DNA from: Chloroflexota bacterium
GTDB taxonomy: Bacteria; Chloroflexota; Anaerolineae; Promineifilales; Promineifilaceae
Direction of reading: 5' to 3'
Length of the DNA: 42,494 bases
NCBI GenBank assembly: GCA_024277135.1
Contig: JAJRVV010000180.1
Location: forward strand, 1 to 42,494
Shown piece after piece: positions 33,548 to 41,135 of this stretch. The notes beneath the pieces are model-generated. The model ran no database searches. It had not been told where the DNA came from and saw only the letters and a program-made list of their open reading frames with translations. Position 1 is the first letter of the stretch, and each line of letters begins with the position of its first letter. The position numbers and the translations under genes were made by a program.

Positions 33548-34846
33548 ATGAGCAAAACAAAACTTGACGATGGCATTGTAGGGCGGGGCAACCGGGATGG
33601 CGCGCAATTATTTCGGGAATGGTTTAACAGTTTAGGAGACGTAGCCGAAGCCGGCGGCGATGCGGCTTATGTGTTTGTGATGGGCAGTATGGCAGAGGTG
33701 TTGCGCGCTTTTGATCTGCCCACTGTTTTCCCGGAGATTAACTCGCTGCAAACGGCCGTGCGCCGGGTGGCCCATGAATACCTCGACGAAGCCGAAGATT
33801 ACGGCTACTCCCCCGATATTTGCGGCTATGTCAAAGCGGACGTAGCCACCCAACTACGCAACGGCCAGCACCCGATGGGCCGCATTCCCAAACCGACCAT
33901 CGCCGTGCTCACCAACGCCTGCAACACCTACATTAAATGGGCGGAAATTTGGGAACGGATGTATGAAATCCCCATTTTCACCCTGGACGTTCCGGGAACC
34001 CGCACCGCCGGCGCCCAAACGTGGCAGGGAAACGCCGGTTTTGAAAATGACCGGCGCTACGTCGAGGTACAAATCCAAGAACTGATCGCTCAATGTGAAG
34101 AACTGACCGGAACCAAACTTGATATTGACAAATTACGCGAGGTGCTGGGTCATGCCAACACCATGAATCGCGGTTGGAAACAGGCGTTGGATTTGAATAT
34201 GAGTCGGCCGTCCGTGTTCAACGCTTTGACGGACGGCACCGTTTATCTGGGCGTGACCAACGGGTTCAAGGGCACGGCCGTCGGCGCCAATTATTTCAAT
34301 GAACTGGTTGAAGAAATGGAATACAAGGCAGAGCATGGCATCGGCACCATCACCGACGAAAAGCACCGGCTCATCTTTGTGGGCGTGCCTTGCTATCCAA
34401 TTTTCCGCCGCTTCAACGAGATGTTCACCGAATGGGGCGGCACCTTCGTCAACTCCACCTACCTCTGGTTCGCTTCCGGCGGCACCAATCGCGGCTTTGA
34501 GTATGATGTCAATCATCCCCTGAAAAGCCTGGCCGAAGGGGTGCTGATCAGCGTCCGCGATGCCATGGACAGCATGTTCTACCAGGATCAAATTCTGGTG
34601 GATATGATTGATGAATTCGATGTAGATGGCATCGTCTACCACCCGATTAAGAGCTGCCGCACCGTATCCACCGGTCTGGCTGACAATCGCCGCGCCGTGA
34701 TGGCCAGCCGCGACATCCCCACCCTGTTCATTGAATCGGACATGATGGATCGACGGGTAGTTTCGGAAGCGCAGTTGAAGAATCGGATTGACGCCTTTTT
34801 CGAGGGTTTGGAGTCGCGGAAACAGAAAGCGGCAATAGCGGGATAG
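33548..34846 (+). CDS. bcrB: Benzoyl-CoA reductase subunit B-like (BcrB/BzdO family)
   Basis: A 432-residue beta subunit of the same dehydratase/reductase family. Conserved cysteines are C125 (TNACNTYIKWAE), C282 (GVPCYPIFRRFNEMF) and C370 (HPIKSCRTVSTG). The N-terminal region has GSMAEVLRAFDLPTVFPEIN. It would form the heterodimer with subunit C that binds the aryl-CoA and a second [4Fe-4S] cluster. A heptamer tract and an inverted pair of CAGTATT words fill the gap to the next gene. Confidence 0.83.
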   Translation: MSKTKLDDGIVGRGNRDGAQLFREWFNSLGDVAEAGGDAAYVFVMGSMAEVLRAFDLPTVFPEINSLQTAVRRVAHEYLDEAEDYGYSPDICGYVKADVATQLRNGQHPMGRIPKPTIAVLTNACNTYIKWAEIWERMYEIPIFTLDVPGTRTAGAQTWQGNAGFENDRRYVEVQIQELIAQCEELTGTKLDIDKLREVLGHANTMNRGWKQALDLNMSRPSVFNALTDGTVYLGVTNGFKGTAVGANYFNELVEEMEYKAEHGIGTITDEKHRLIFVGVPCYPIFRRFNEMFTEWGGTFVNSTYLWFASGGTNRGFEYDVNHPLKSLAEGVLISVRDAMDSMFYQDQILVDMIDEFDVDGIVYHPIKSCRTVSTGLADNRRAVMASRDIPTLFIESDMMDRRVVSEAQLKNRIDAFFEGLESRKQKAAIAG

Positions 34847-34850
34847 TTTA

Positions 34851-34912
34851 GTGTTCAGTATTCAGTATTCAGTAATCAGACTGTTCACTGAATACTGACC
34901 ACTGTTTACTAC
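34851..34912. repeat. CAGTATT heptamer tract with inverted partner
   Basis: About four CAGTATT/CAGTAAT units are followed by CACTGAATACTGACCACTG, the complement, so the tract can fold into a hairpin. It stands between bcrB and the next gene, just before CTGGAGG (ribosome site). Confidence 0.85.
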
Positions 34913-34924
34913 CTGGAGGTAAAC

Positions 34925-35743
34925 ATGGCATATGCAGCCGGCGTGGACGTTGGTTCCACACAAACTAAAGCGGTGATTATCAATGAAGATGGGGAAATCG
35001 TCAGCCGCTCCTTGACAGACACGGGAGCCAATGTGGTGCAAGCCGCCGAGAAGTCTTATCAGATGGCGTTGGAAAATGGCAGCCTGGAAGAACGGGAAGT
35101 GGAATATGTGATTGGGACGGGATACGGCCGTTACCGGGTTACATTCGGCAATACCCAGGTCACAGAAATTAGCTGCCACGCGCGCGGCGCGGCCCACATG
35201 TTCCCCAACACCCGCACCGTGCTCGACATGGGCGGCCAAGACACCAAAGCCATTCGCATCACCGACAGCGGTGAAATTTTCGATTTCTGCATGAACGACA
35301 AGTGCGCCGCCGGAACCGGGCGCTTCCTGGGCGCGGCTTCCGCTGCCCTGGATATTCCGCTGCCTGACCTGGGAAGCACAGCATTAAAGGCCGAACGCCC
35401 GGTGCGCATCAGCACCACCTGCACCGTCTTCGCCGAATCCGAAGTGCTGTCCTGGTTAGGCAAAGGCAAGAAAATCGAAGATATTTTGTGGGGCGTCCAT
35501 CAATCCATCGCCTCCCGCTCCACCGGCTTGCTGCGGCGGGTAGGCATTGAAGACGAAGTCACATTCACTGGCGGGGTAGCCAAGAACATCGGCATGATCA
35601 AAGCGCTGGAAGAAAGCACGGGCAAGAAGCTGAATGTCAGTGAGGATTCCCACTACATGGGCGCTCTGGGCGCGGCATTGTTTGCTATGGATCACATCCT
35701 GTCCAGCCGCGCCCCATCAGACGTTGTGGAGGAAATAGCATGA
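34925..35743 (+). CDS. bcrA: Benzoyl-CoA reductase ATPase subunit A-like (BcrA/BadF/BzdQ family)
   Basis: A 272-residue ASKHA-fold ATPase. Phosphate loops are [14 protein letters not shown] and [13 protein letters not shown]127 ([12 protein letters not shown]) and C166 ([12 protein letters not shown]) would ligate the [4Fe-4S] cluster shared with the partner ATPase, and the adenosine loop is [19 protein letters not shown] hydrolysis drives low-potential electrons from ferredoxin to the catalytic module. At 272 residues it is shorter than the Thauera BcrA (about 48 kDa) and nearer in size to the Bzd-type ATPases. GGAGG precedes the ATG. The stop overlaps the next start by ATGA. Confidence 0.85.
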   Translation: MAYAAGVDVGSTQTKAVIINEDGEIVSRSLTDTGANVVQAAEKSYQMALENGSLEEREVEYVIGTGYGRYRVTFGNTQVTEISCHARGAAHMFPNTRTVLDMGGQDTKAIRITDSGEIFDFCMNDKCAAGTGRFLGAASAALDIPLPDLGSTALKAERPVRISTTCTVFAESEVLSWLGKGKKIEDILWGVHQSIASRSTGLLRRVGIEDEVTFTGGVAKNIGMIKALEESTGKKLNVSEDSHYMGALGAALFAMDHILSSRAPSDVVEEIA

Positions 35744-36552
35744 CCTATACCGCAGGAATTGACGTTGGCTCAACCTACACCAAAGCGCTCATCTTGAACG
35801 AATCCCATGAAATTTTGGGCCGGGGCATCCTCAACACCGGCTTCAAATTAGAAAAGGCGGCTGAACAGGCGCTTAACCTGGCGCTGAAAGAGGCTGGGAT
35901 GGATAAAGAAGATGTCAGTTACATCGTCGCCACCGGCTTTGGCCGCCATCAGGTCACTTTCAGAGATGTGAATGTGACCGACCTCACCGCCAGCTCTCAT
36001 GGGGCCAGCCACCTATTCCCCAACACGCGCACCATTTTGGATGTGGGTGGACAAACCATGAAAGCGCTGCGGCTGGGCGACAACCGGATGGTTAAATCGT
36101 TTCGGCTCAATGACAAATGCGCCGCCGGTACGGGGGCGTTTTTGGAGAAAACGGCCCGGTATATGGGATACTCCACGGAAGAGATTGGGCCGCTGGCGGC
36201 GACGTCCAAAGACATCGTGCCCATTTCTGGCGTTTGCGCCGTGTTTGCCGAGTCGGAGGTGATCAATCACCTGTCGTTGGGCGCTTCTCCGGCCGACATC
36301 ATGCACGGCGCCATTGACTCCCTCGTGGGCCGCTCAATTCAATTGATGAAACGAGTGCGTATGGAACCAGAATTCACGCTCATCGGCGGGATTTTGCGTT
36401 TTGAAACGATGTCCCGGGTGATTGAGGAACAGTTAAAGGCGGAAGTGAATGTACCGGCGGGGGATATGGTGCAATTTACGACAGCGTTAGGAGCGGCCGT
36501 GCTGGGTCATCGCCGGTTAGCCAAACTGCGTCAAGAAAAAGCAGTTGCTTAA
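35740..36552 (+). CDS. bcrD: Benzoyl-CoA reductase ATPase subunit D-like (BcrD/BadG/BzdP family)
   Basis: A 270-residue paralogue of the preceding ATPase: [26 protein letters not shown], and cluster cysteines C127 ([14 protein letters not shown]) and C166 ([12 protein letters not shown]), at the same positions as in the partner. The C-terminus has [19 protein letters not shown]. Two different ATPase genes distinguish benzoyl-CoA reductase (hetero-ATPase) from 2-hydroxyacyl-CoA dehydratases, whose activator is a homodimer. The four-base overlap with the upstream gene favours equal synthesis of both subunits. Confidence 0.85.
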   Translation: MTYTAGIDVGSTYTKALILNESHEILGRGILNTGFKLEKAAEQALNLALKEAGMDKEDVSYIVATGFGRHQVTFRDVNVTDLTASSHGASHLFPNTRTILDVGGQTMKALRLGDNRMVKSFRLNDKCAAGTGAFLEKTARYMGYSTEEIGPLAATSKDIVPISGVCAVFAESEVINHLSLGASPADIMHGAIDSLVGRSIQLMKRVRMEPEFTLIGGILRFETMSRVIEEQLKAEVNVPAGDMVQFTTALGAAVLGHRRLAKLRQEKAVA

Positions 36553-36554
36553 AT

Positions 36555-36863
36555 ATGTCTAATTTTGAGGTTGATGTACACGGCCGTACCGATCAATGCG
36601 ATCCGCCCGAAGTGGGTCGGGTTGAAATTCCGCTGTTGCCCAACCTCGAATTTGCGCCAGACCCAACGCTGGCAGCCGAGGGGTGGCAGCGTCGCTTCAT
36701 GGCCGACCCCAGACAAGTCGAAGAAGCCACCCGCCTGTATGCAAAACTTGGCTTTGAAATCCGCATAGAAGAAATACAAGCATCAGAATTAAGCGAATTA
36801 TGCGGTAGTTGCCGGCTGGCAACCTGTCGCGCCTATGTCACCCTTTACACCCGGAAAAAATGA
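36555..36863 (+). CDS. Small Cys-containing protein in the reductase operon
   Basis: A 102-residue protein that starts two bases after the bcrD stop. The N-terminal half is loop-rich (MSNFEVDVHGRTDQC…). The C-terminal half has a helix (QVEEATRLYAKLGFEIRIEEI) and a Cys cluster, CGSC-x5-C, followed by RAYVTLYTRKK. The cysteines could hold zinc or an iron-sulfur cluster. I do not recognise the family with confidence. Its position suggests a helper or electron-transfer accessory of the reductase. It overlaps the extended 5' frame of the next gene but not its chosen start by more than 0 bases. Confidence 0.65.
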   Translation: MSNFEVDVHGRTDQCDPPEVGRVEIPLLPNLEFAPDPTLAAEGWQRRFMADPRQVEEATRLYAKLGFEIRIEEIQASELSELCGSCRLATCRAYVTLYTRKK

Positions 36864-36879
36864 GCCTGATCCCAAGTTT

Positions 36880-37767
36880 ATGACAAAACAAGCGCCATTC
36901 AAGCTGGCGGATAACATTGGCGATTCCGATTCCGCGCCAATCCGCACCCAATTCCTCATCTTCACCCTGTTTGGCGATTACGTCATGGAACGCGGTGGCG
37001 GAATTTGGACGAGCGACTTGCTTTATCTAATGGATCAGCTGGGAATCAGCGAACGAGCCGTCCGCTCCACTCTGTCGCGGATGGCTCGAAAAAAGTGGCT
37101 TACTTCTCGCCGGGAAGGGCGTCTCAGTCAATATTCGCTCACCGCGCGAGGGCAAGCATTGCTGGAAGAAGGCGGTCAGCGAATTTTTGAATCCCCTTTC
37201 ACCCAATGGGATGGCAACTGGCATCTGGTGTTATATTCATTGCCCGAAAAAAGACGGGCGGCGCGGCATACATTGCGGACGCAGCTCACCTGGCTGGGAT
37301 TGGGGCGGCTGGCGGCCGGCGCCTGGATTTCTCCTCATAACCGAGAAAAGGAATTGGCCGGTATTTTTTCCGACCTCAAAATCAGCGGACATGTAGAAAT
37401 GTTTTGCGGCCAATATCAAGGCTTCAAAACAGCCAGGCAACTGGTGCGGCGCTGTTGGGACCTAGATGATCTGGCTGATCATTACCGGGATTTTATCGTC
37501 CGTTATGAAGATGAGTACCGGGAATGTTGTGAAAACCACCGGCAGGGACGGCCGTTAGACCCCCAATTTTGCTTCATCCGCCGCTTCTGGCTTACGCATG
37601 AATTCCAGGGCATTCCGCTCAAAGACCCCAACCTGCCGCCCGAATTACTGCCATCCAACTGGATAGGCCATGCCGGACGCACCTTGTTTACCAACTACCG
37701 CCAGCTGCTGGGAACCTACGCCAATCAATTCGTGGACAATGTGTTAGAAAATCAACACAGCAGTTAA
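36880..37767 (+). CDS. PaaX family transcriptional regulator
   Basis: A 295-residue regulator. Residues 20-90 form a winged helix with the PaaX-specific opening (RTQFLIFTLFGDYVMERGGGIWTSDLLYLMDQLGISERAVRSTLSRMARKKWL). A middle Cas2-like/ferredoxin fold (NWHLVLYSLPEKRRAARHTLRTQLTWLGLG) and the PaaX C-terminal domain (CWDLDDLADHYRDFI…RRFWLTHEFQGIPLKDPNLPPELLP) follow. PaaX proteins repress phenylacetate catabolism and respond to phenylacetyl-CoA. Here the regulator sits in a benzoyl-CoA cluster, so its ligand may be an aryl-CoA of this pathway. ATG 36880 was chosen; an ATG at 36835 would overlap the previous gene. Confidence 0.88.
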   Translation: MTKQAPFKLADNIGDSDSAPIRTQFLIFTLFGDYVMERGGGIWTSDLLYLMDQLGISERAVRSTLSRMARKKWLTSRREGRLSQYSLTARGQALLEEGGQRIFESPFTQWDGNWHLVLYSLPEKRRAARHTLRTQLTWLGLGRLAAGAWISPHNREKELAGIFSDLKISGHVEMFCGQYQGFKTARQLVRRCWDLDDLADHYRDFIVRYEDEYRECCENHRQGRPLDPQFCFIRRFWLTHEFQGIPLKDPNLPPELLPSNWIGHAGRTLFTNYRQLLGTYANQFVDNVLENQHSS

Positions 37768-37773
37768 CGGCTT

Positions 37774-37806
37774 AGACCTGCGAGGTTTCAGAAACCTCGC
37801 AGGTCT
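37774..37806 (+). terminator. Perfect 15-3-15 hairpin after the regulator gene
   Basis: AGACCTGCGAGGTTT (37774-37788), loop CAG, AAACCTCGCAGGTCT (37792-37806), then TTTAT. All 15 pairs match. It could terminate the reductase operon before the bamA-like gene. A half copy of the same word is at 6985-7002, so it is probably also a dispersed repeat. Confidence 0.75.
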
Positions 37807-37852
37807 TTATGACAACGATCAAAAAGGAGATCAAATAGATAGGGGAGAAATT

Positions 37853-38899
37853 ATGGACGTTCTTACTGACCAACAAACCGAATTTGAAGAGATATTTTAT
37901 GAAAAAAAGAATTGGGTAGCCCGGATCACGATCAATCGGCCCTACAATTATAATGCCTACAGCACCAACTGCCTGGAAGAGTTGGCCACCGCCTTCCGCC
38001 AGGCCAGTTTTGATGATGAGGTGGCCGTCATCGTCTACACGGGGTCCGGCGACCGCGCCTTCTGCACCGGCGGCGACGTGAAGGAGTACCAGGAGCGTTA
38101 CACCCGCTCGCCTCACGATTATTGGAAATACATGAAGCTGTTCGGCGCTTACATCGAAAGCATCGTCAACAGCGGCAAACCGGTCATCGCCCGGCTGAAT
38201 GGAATGGCGGTTGGCGGCGGCAACGAATCACAAATGGCCTGTGACCTGGCCATCATCGCCGAACATGCCTGGATCGGCCAGGTGGGCAGCGGCGTGGGCA
38301 GCGTAGCCGCCGGCGGCGCCACCCAATGGCTGCCCATCACCGTGGGCGACCGGCGGGCGCGCTATATTCTGATGACCAATCGCCGCATCCCGGCCTATCA
38401 GTCGCTCGAATGGGGCTTGGTGAATGAGGTGGCGCCCTCGGTCAAAAAGGATGGGGAATTCATCGTCAAGGCCACGCCGGAGCAGATTAAGCTGGCGCAA
38501 AAAGGGAAAGACGGCTACAGCATTGATCTGGCGATGCTGGACGAGGCCACCGAAAAATTGGCCCAGGAATTAGTGGACAAATTTGCCGAGTGCATCCGTT
38601 ACACGAAAGAACAGACGAATTTCTGGAAGAATTTAGCCTGGCATAACACAATCGGCCATGCCCGTGATTGGCTCTCCATTCATTACAGTTCCTGGGAACC
38701 GATGGAAGGGATGGCGGCGTTTGTAGAAAAACGGCCGCCCAACTACCGCCTGCTCCGTCAACGCGCCGCTGAAGGCAAAAGCAGCGAGTTCATTTGGGGA
38801 CCGTACACACAGACCTGCCCCAACTGCGAAGCGAAAAACATTCCAGAATATTTTGAATTTTGCGGCGCCTGCGGAACGGCGTTAAGCGGGACAGAGTGA
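37853..38899 (+). CDS. bamA: 6-Oxocyclohex-1-ene-1-carbonyl-CoA hydrolase-like (BamA/Oah)
   Basis: A 348-residue crotonase-superfamily protein. Residues 1-300 match the ring-opening hydrolase pattern: INRPYNYNAYSTNCLEELATAF, GSGDRAFCTGGDVKEYQERY, NGMAVGGGNESQMACDLAI, VGSVAAGGATQWLPITVGDRRARYILMTNRRI and KEQTNFWKNLAWHNTIGHARDWLSIHY. The enzyme adds water across the ring to open it to a dicarboxylic thioester. Residues about 320-345 form an unexpected zinc-ribbon-like tail with CPNC and CGAC pairs spaced 17 residues apart. I know of no such tail in standard BamA proteins. The next gene begins one base after the stop. Confidence 0.8.
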   Translation: MDVLTDQQTEFEEIFYEKKNWVARITINRPYNYNAYSTNCLEELATAFRQASFDDEVAVIVYTGSGDRAFCTGGDVKEYQERYTRSPHDYWKYMKLFGAYIESIVNSGKPVIARLNGMAVGGGNESQMACDLAIIAEHAWIGQVGSGVGSVAAGGATQWLPITVGDRRARYILMTNRRIPAYQSLEWGLVNEVAPSVKKDGEFIVKATPEQIKLAQKGKDGYSIDLAMLDEATEKLAQELVDKFAECIRYTKEQTNFWKNLAWHNTIGHARDWLSIHYSSWEPMEGMAAFVEKRPPNYRLLRQRAAEGKSSEFIWGPYTQTCPNCEAKNIPEYFEFCGACGTALSGTE

Positions 38900-38900
38900 G

Positions 38901-39665
38901 ATGACCGACCCATTTGTTTCTTACGGAATTGAAGACGGGATCGCCACGCTGACGCTGAACCGGCCGCCGGTCAACGTCATCCATATTCCTACGCTAGAAC
39001 AATTGGAGACGGCGCTGGCGGAGTTGGCGCAGAACATGGCCGCGTGCGTTCTCGTTCTGCGGGCCGAGGGCAAGATGTTCTCCGCCGGGGTGGATGTGGC
39101 CGACCACACGCCGGACAAAGTGGGCCAGATGATTCCCTTGTTTGACCGGGTATGCGCCGCTCTGGCCGATTTCCCCACGCCGACGATTGCGGCCGTTCAT
39201 GGGCATGCCCTCGGCGGCGGCTGCGAACTGGTCATCTGCTGTGACCTGGCGGTGATGGCGGAAAAGGCCAAGATCGGCCAACCGGAAATTCAACTGGCAG
39301 TCGTCGCCCCCATCGCCGCGCTGCGCCTGCCCACCCTGGTGGGCTACCGGGCGGCGGCGGATTTGATGTTCAGCGGCCGAAATTTGACGGCCGTGGAAGC
39401 GGCCCACATGGGTCTGGTGAACGCTGTCGTTCCCACAGAACAAGTGGATGAATGGGTGGCGGCTAAAGCGGCCCAACTGGCCGGGTTGAGCCGGGCGGCG
39501 ATGGTGATATGCAAACGGGCGTTGAAGATGGGAGACGGCCGTTGGGCAGACGTATTGCCGGAGATGGAACGCATCTACCTGGAAGAGTTGATGGCGACGG
39601 CGGATGCGGCAGAAGGGCTGGCGGCGTTCATGGAAAAGCGGCGGCCCGTATGGAGTCACCAGTGA
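38901..39665 (+). CDS. dch: Cyclohexa-1,5-diene-1-carbonyl-CoA hydratase-like (Dch)
   Basis: A 254-residue crotonase-family enzyme. ATLTLNRPPVNVI, then MFSAGVDVADHTPDKVGQMI (the D-H-T-P region typical of dienoyl-CoA hydratases), HGHALGGGCELVICCDLAVM (oxyanion hole), GQPEIQLAVVAPIAALRLP and KRRPVW at the end. It would hydrate the diene made by the reductase to 6-hydroxycyclohex-1-ene-1-carbonyl-CoA. Specificity is inferred from motif and neighbours. It is packed one base behind the bamA-like gene. Confidence 0.8.
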   Translation: MTDPFVSYGIEDGIATLTLNRPPVNVIHIPTLEQLETALAELAQNMAACVLVLRAEGKMFSAGVDVADHTPDKVGQMIPLFDRVCAALADFPTPTIAAVHGHALGGGCELVICCDLAVMAEKAKIGQPEIQLAVVAPIAALRLPTLVGYRAAADLMFSGRNLTAVEAAHMGLVNAVVPTEQVDEWVAAKAAQLAGLSRAAMVICKRALKMGDGRWADVLPEMERIYLEELMATADAAEGLAAFMEKRRPVWSHQ

Positions 39666-39725
39666 ACAGTATTCAGTAATCAGTAATCAGTGGACAGTAG
39701 TTGACTGAACACTGAACACTGAACA
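39663..39725. repeat. CAGTAAT/CTGAACA heptamer tract
   Basis: Period-7 units of CAGTATT, CAGTAAT, then ACTGAACACTGAACACTGAACAG, partly complementary. It ends at AGGAGG, the ribosome site of the MaoC gene. Confidence 0.85.
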
Positions 39726-39734
39726 GGAGGAGCA

Positions 39735-40187
39735 ATGCAAAATTCACGCGGATTGACGTTTGACGAGTTTAACATTGGCGATTGTTATGAGTCACAAGGC
39801 CGCACCATCACCGAAGCGGACGTGGTGGCGTTTGCCGGGTTGTCTGGCGATTTTAACCCGCTGCATACCGACGCCGCCTTTGCCGCCTCCACCCCTTTTG
39901 GTGAACGTATCGCCCATGGCATGTTAGTGATGGCCATCGCCACCGGCATGGCGAATTGGACGGGTATTTTTGAAGGCACCACCATCGCCCTGATGGAGCA
40001 GTTGATTCGGTATCGGGGCGCTGTCAAATTTGGGGACACCGTTCACTTACAGCTAGAAGTTTTGACCAAGAAAGAATCCTCCAAACCAGACAAAGGTGTG
40101 GTTAAGTTTGCCGCCCGGATGCTGAATCAGGATGCGGGGTTGGTGGTGGATAGTGAGTGGACGTTGTTGATGAAAAGAAATGAATAA
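39735..40187 (+). CDS. MaoC-like (R)-hydratase
   Basis: A 150-residue single hotdog-domain hydratase. Active-site stretch: FAGLSGDFNPLHTDAAFAASTPFGERIAHGMLVMAIATGM, with the Asp and His of D-x-N-P-x-H. It hydrates trans-2-enoyl-CoA to (R)-3-hydroxyacyl-CoA. In this cluster it would act in the beta-oxidation-like part after ring opening. AGGAGG at 39726-39731 precedes the ATG. Confidence 0.9.
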   Translation: MQNSRGLTFDEFNIGDCYESQGRTITEADVVAFAGLSGDFNPLHTDAAFAASTPFGERIAHGMLVMAIATGMANWTGIFEGTTIALMEQLIRYRGAVKFGDTVHLQLEVLTKKESSKPDKGVVKFAARMLNQDAGLVVDSEWTLLMKRNE

Positions 40188-40265
40188 TGAATTGTGAATA
40201 ATGAATTGTGAATTGTTAACGGAAGATATGCACAATTCGCGATTGACCATTCACGATTCACAATT
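40186..40265. repeat. GAATTGT heptamers with inverted partner
   Basis: GAATAATGAATTGTGAATAA… on the left and ACAATTC/CACGATT/CACAATT on the right are complementary and can fold into a hairpin of about 80 bases, between the MaoC and SDR genes. The unit is the same as in the tract at 23619-23654. Confidence 0.85.
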
Positions 40266-40280
40266 TTCGGAGGGATAGTG

Positions 40281-41042
40281 ATGTTACTTGAAAATAAAGT
40301 GGCTTTGATAACTGGCGCGGGACAGGGCATTGGCCGAGCCACGGCCGTTCGTTTTGCCCAAGATGGCGCCAAACTGGTGATTGCTGATGTAGATGAAGCA
40401 GGGCTGGCAGAAACGAAAGCAGCCTGCGGCGATGTTGAAGTGACTGTAGTCGTCGGCAGTGTGGCCGCGCGCGATGACGCGCAAAAGATGGTGGATGCGG
40501 CGGTGGCTGGATACGGCCGTCTCGACATCCTCATCAACAATGCCGGCATCACCCGCGATGGCCTGACCGCCCGCATTAAAGATGGCGAACCCCGCTTCAT
40601 GTCCGATGAGAAATGGGACGCCGTGTTGGAAGTGAACCTGAAAGGAACCTGGCTCTGTTCCCAGATCGCTTCGATTCCGATGATACGGCAGAAATACGGC
40701 CGTATCGTCAACACCGCCTCCGTCAGCGCCCTGGGCAATTTTGGGCAGGCCAACTACGCCGCTTCCAAAGCGGGCGTCATCGGCGTCACCAAAACCCTGG
40801 CCCTGGAATGGGCGCGCTATGGCATCGCCGTCAACGCGGTGGCTCCGGGCGGGACTAAAACGCGCATGACCGCCGCCATCCCGGAAGCGATCATGGGCGG
40901 ACTGCTCAAGAAAATTCCATACAGGCGTTTAGCCGAACCGAAAGAGATTGCGGCCGTTCACGCCTTCCTGGCCTCCGACGAAGCCTCCTACATCACCGGT
41001 CAGGTCATCTTTGCCGACGGCGGCCAGACAACAGGCGCGTAG
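40281..41042 (+). CDS. Short-chain dehydrogenase/reductase
   Basis: A 253-residue classical SDR: TGAGQGIGRATAVRF (NAD(P) loop), NNAGITRDG, active-site Ser in TASVSALG, and Tyr/Lys in YAASKAGV. It looks FabG-like (3-oxoacyl reductase). In the pathway it could oxidise 3-hydroxyacyl-CoA, or replace the usual zinc-dependent 6-hydroxycyclohexenoyl-CoA dehydrogenase, which is absent from the window. ATG 40281 was chosen over GTG 40278 because GGAGGG (40269-40274) then has normal spacing. Confidence 0.9.
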   Translation: MLLENKVALITGAGQGIGRATAVRFAQDGAKLVIADVDEAGLAETKAACGDVEVTVVVGSVAARDDAQKMVDAAVAGYGRLDILINNAGITRDGLTARIKDGEPRFMSDEKWDAVLEVNLKGTWLCSQIASIPMIRQKYGRIVNTASVSALGNFGQANYAASKAGVIGVTKTLALEWARYGIAVNAVAPGGTKTRMTAAIPEAIMGGLLKKIPYRRLAEPKEIAAVHAFLASDEASYITGQVIFADGGQTTGA

Positions 41043-41044
41043 TC

Positions 41045-41125
41045 CAGTATTCAGTTAGCAGTATTCAGTTAGCAGTTTTAAGCAACCAACTCTGAATACT
41101 GAATACCGATTACTGAATACTGAAA
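41045..41125. repeat. CAGTATT heptamers with inverted partner
   Basis: CAGTATTCAGTTAGCAGTATTCAG on the left and CTGAATACTGAATACCGATTACTGAATACTG on the right can pair into a hairpin between the SDR and thiolase genes. The ribosome site AAAGGAAAG follows directly. Confidence 0.85.
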
Positions 41126-41135
41126 AGGAAAGCAA

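Noticed and set aside
32320..36552. Cluster as a 2-hydroxyacyl-CoA dehydratase with its activator
   Set aside because: Two distinct ATPase genes plus BamA- and Dch-like genes fit benzoyl-CoA reductase better; phylogeny could still change this.
34851..41125. Repeat tracts as a possible CRISPR array
   Set aside because: Units are only 7 bases, without spacers of regular length and without cas genes.
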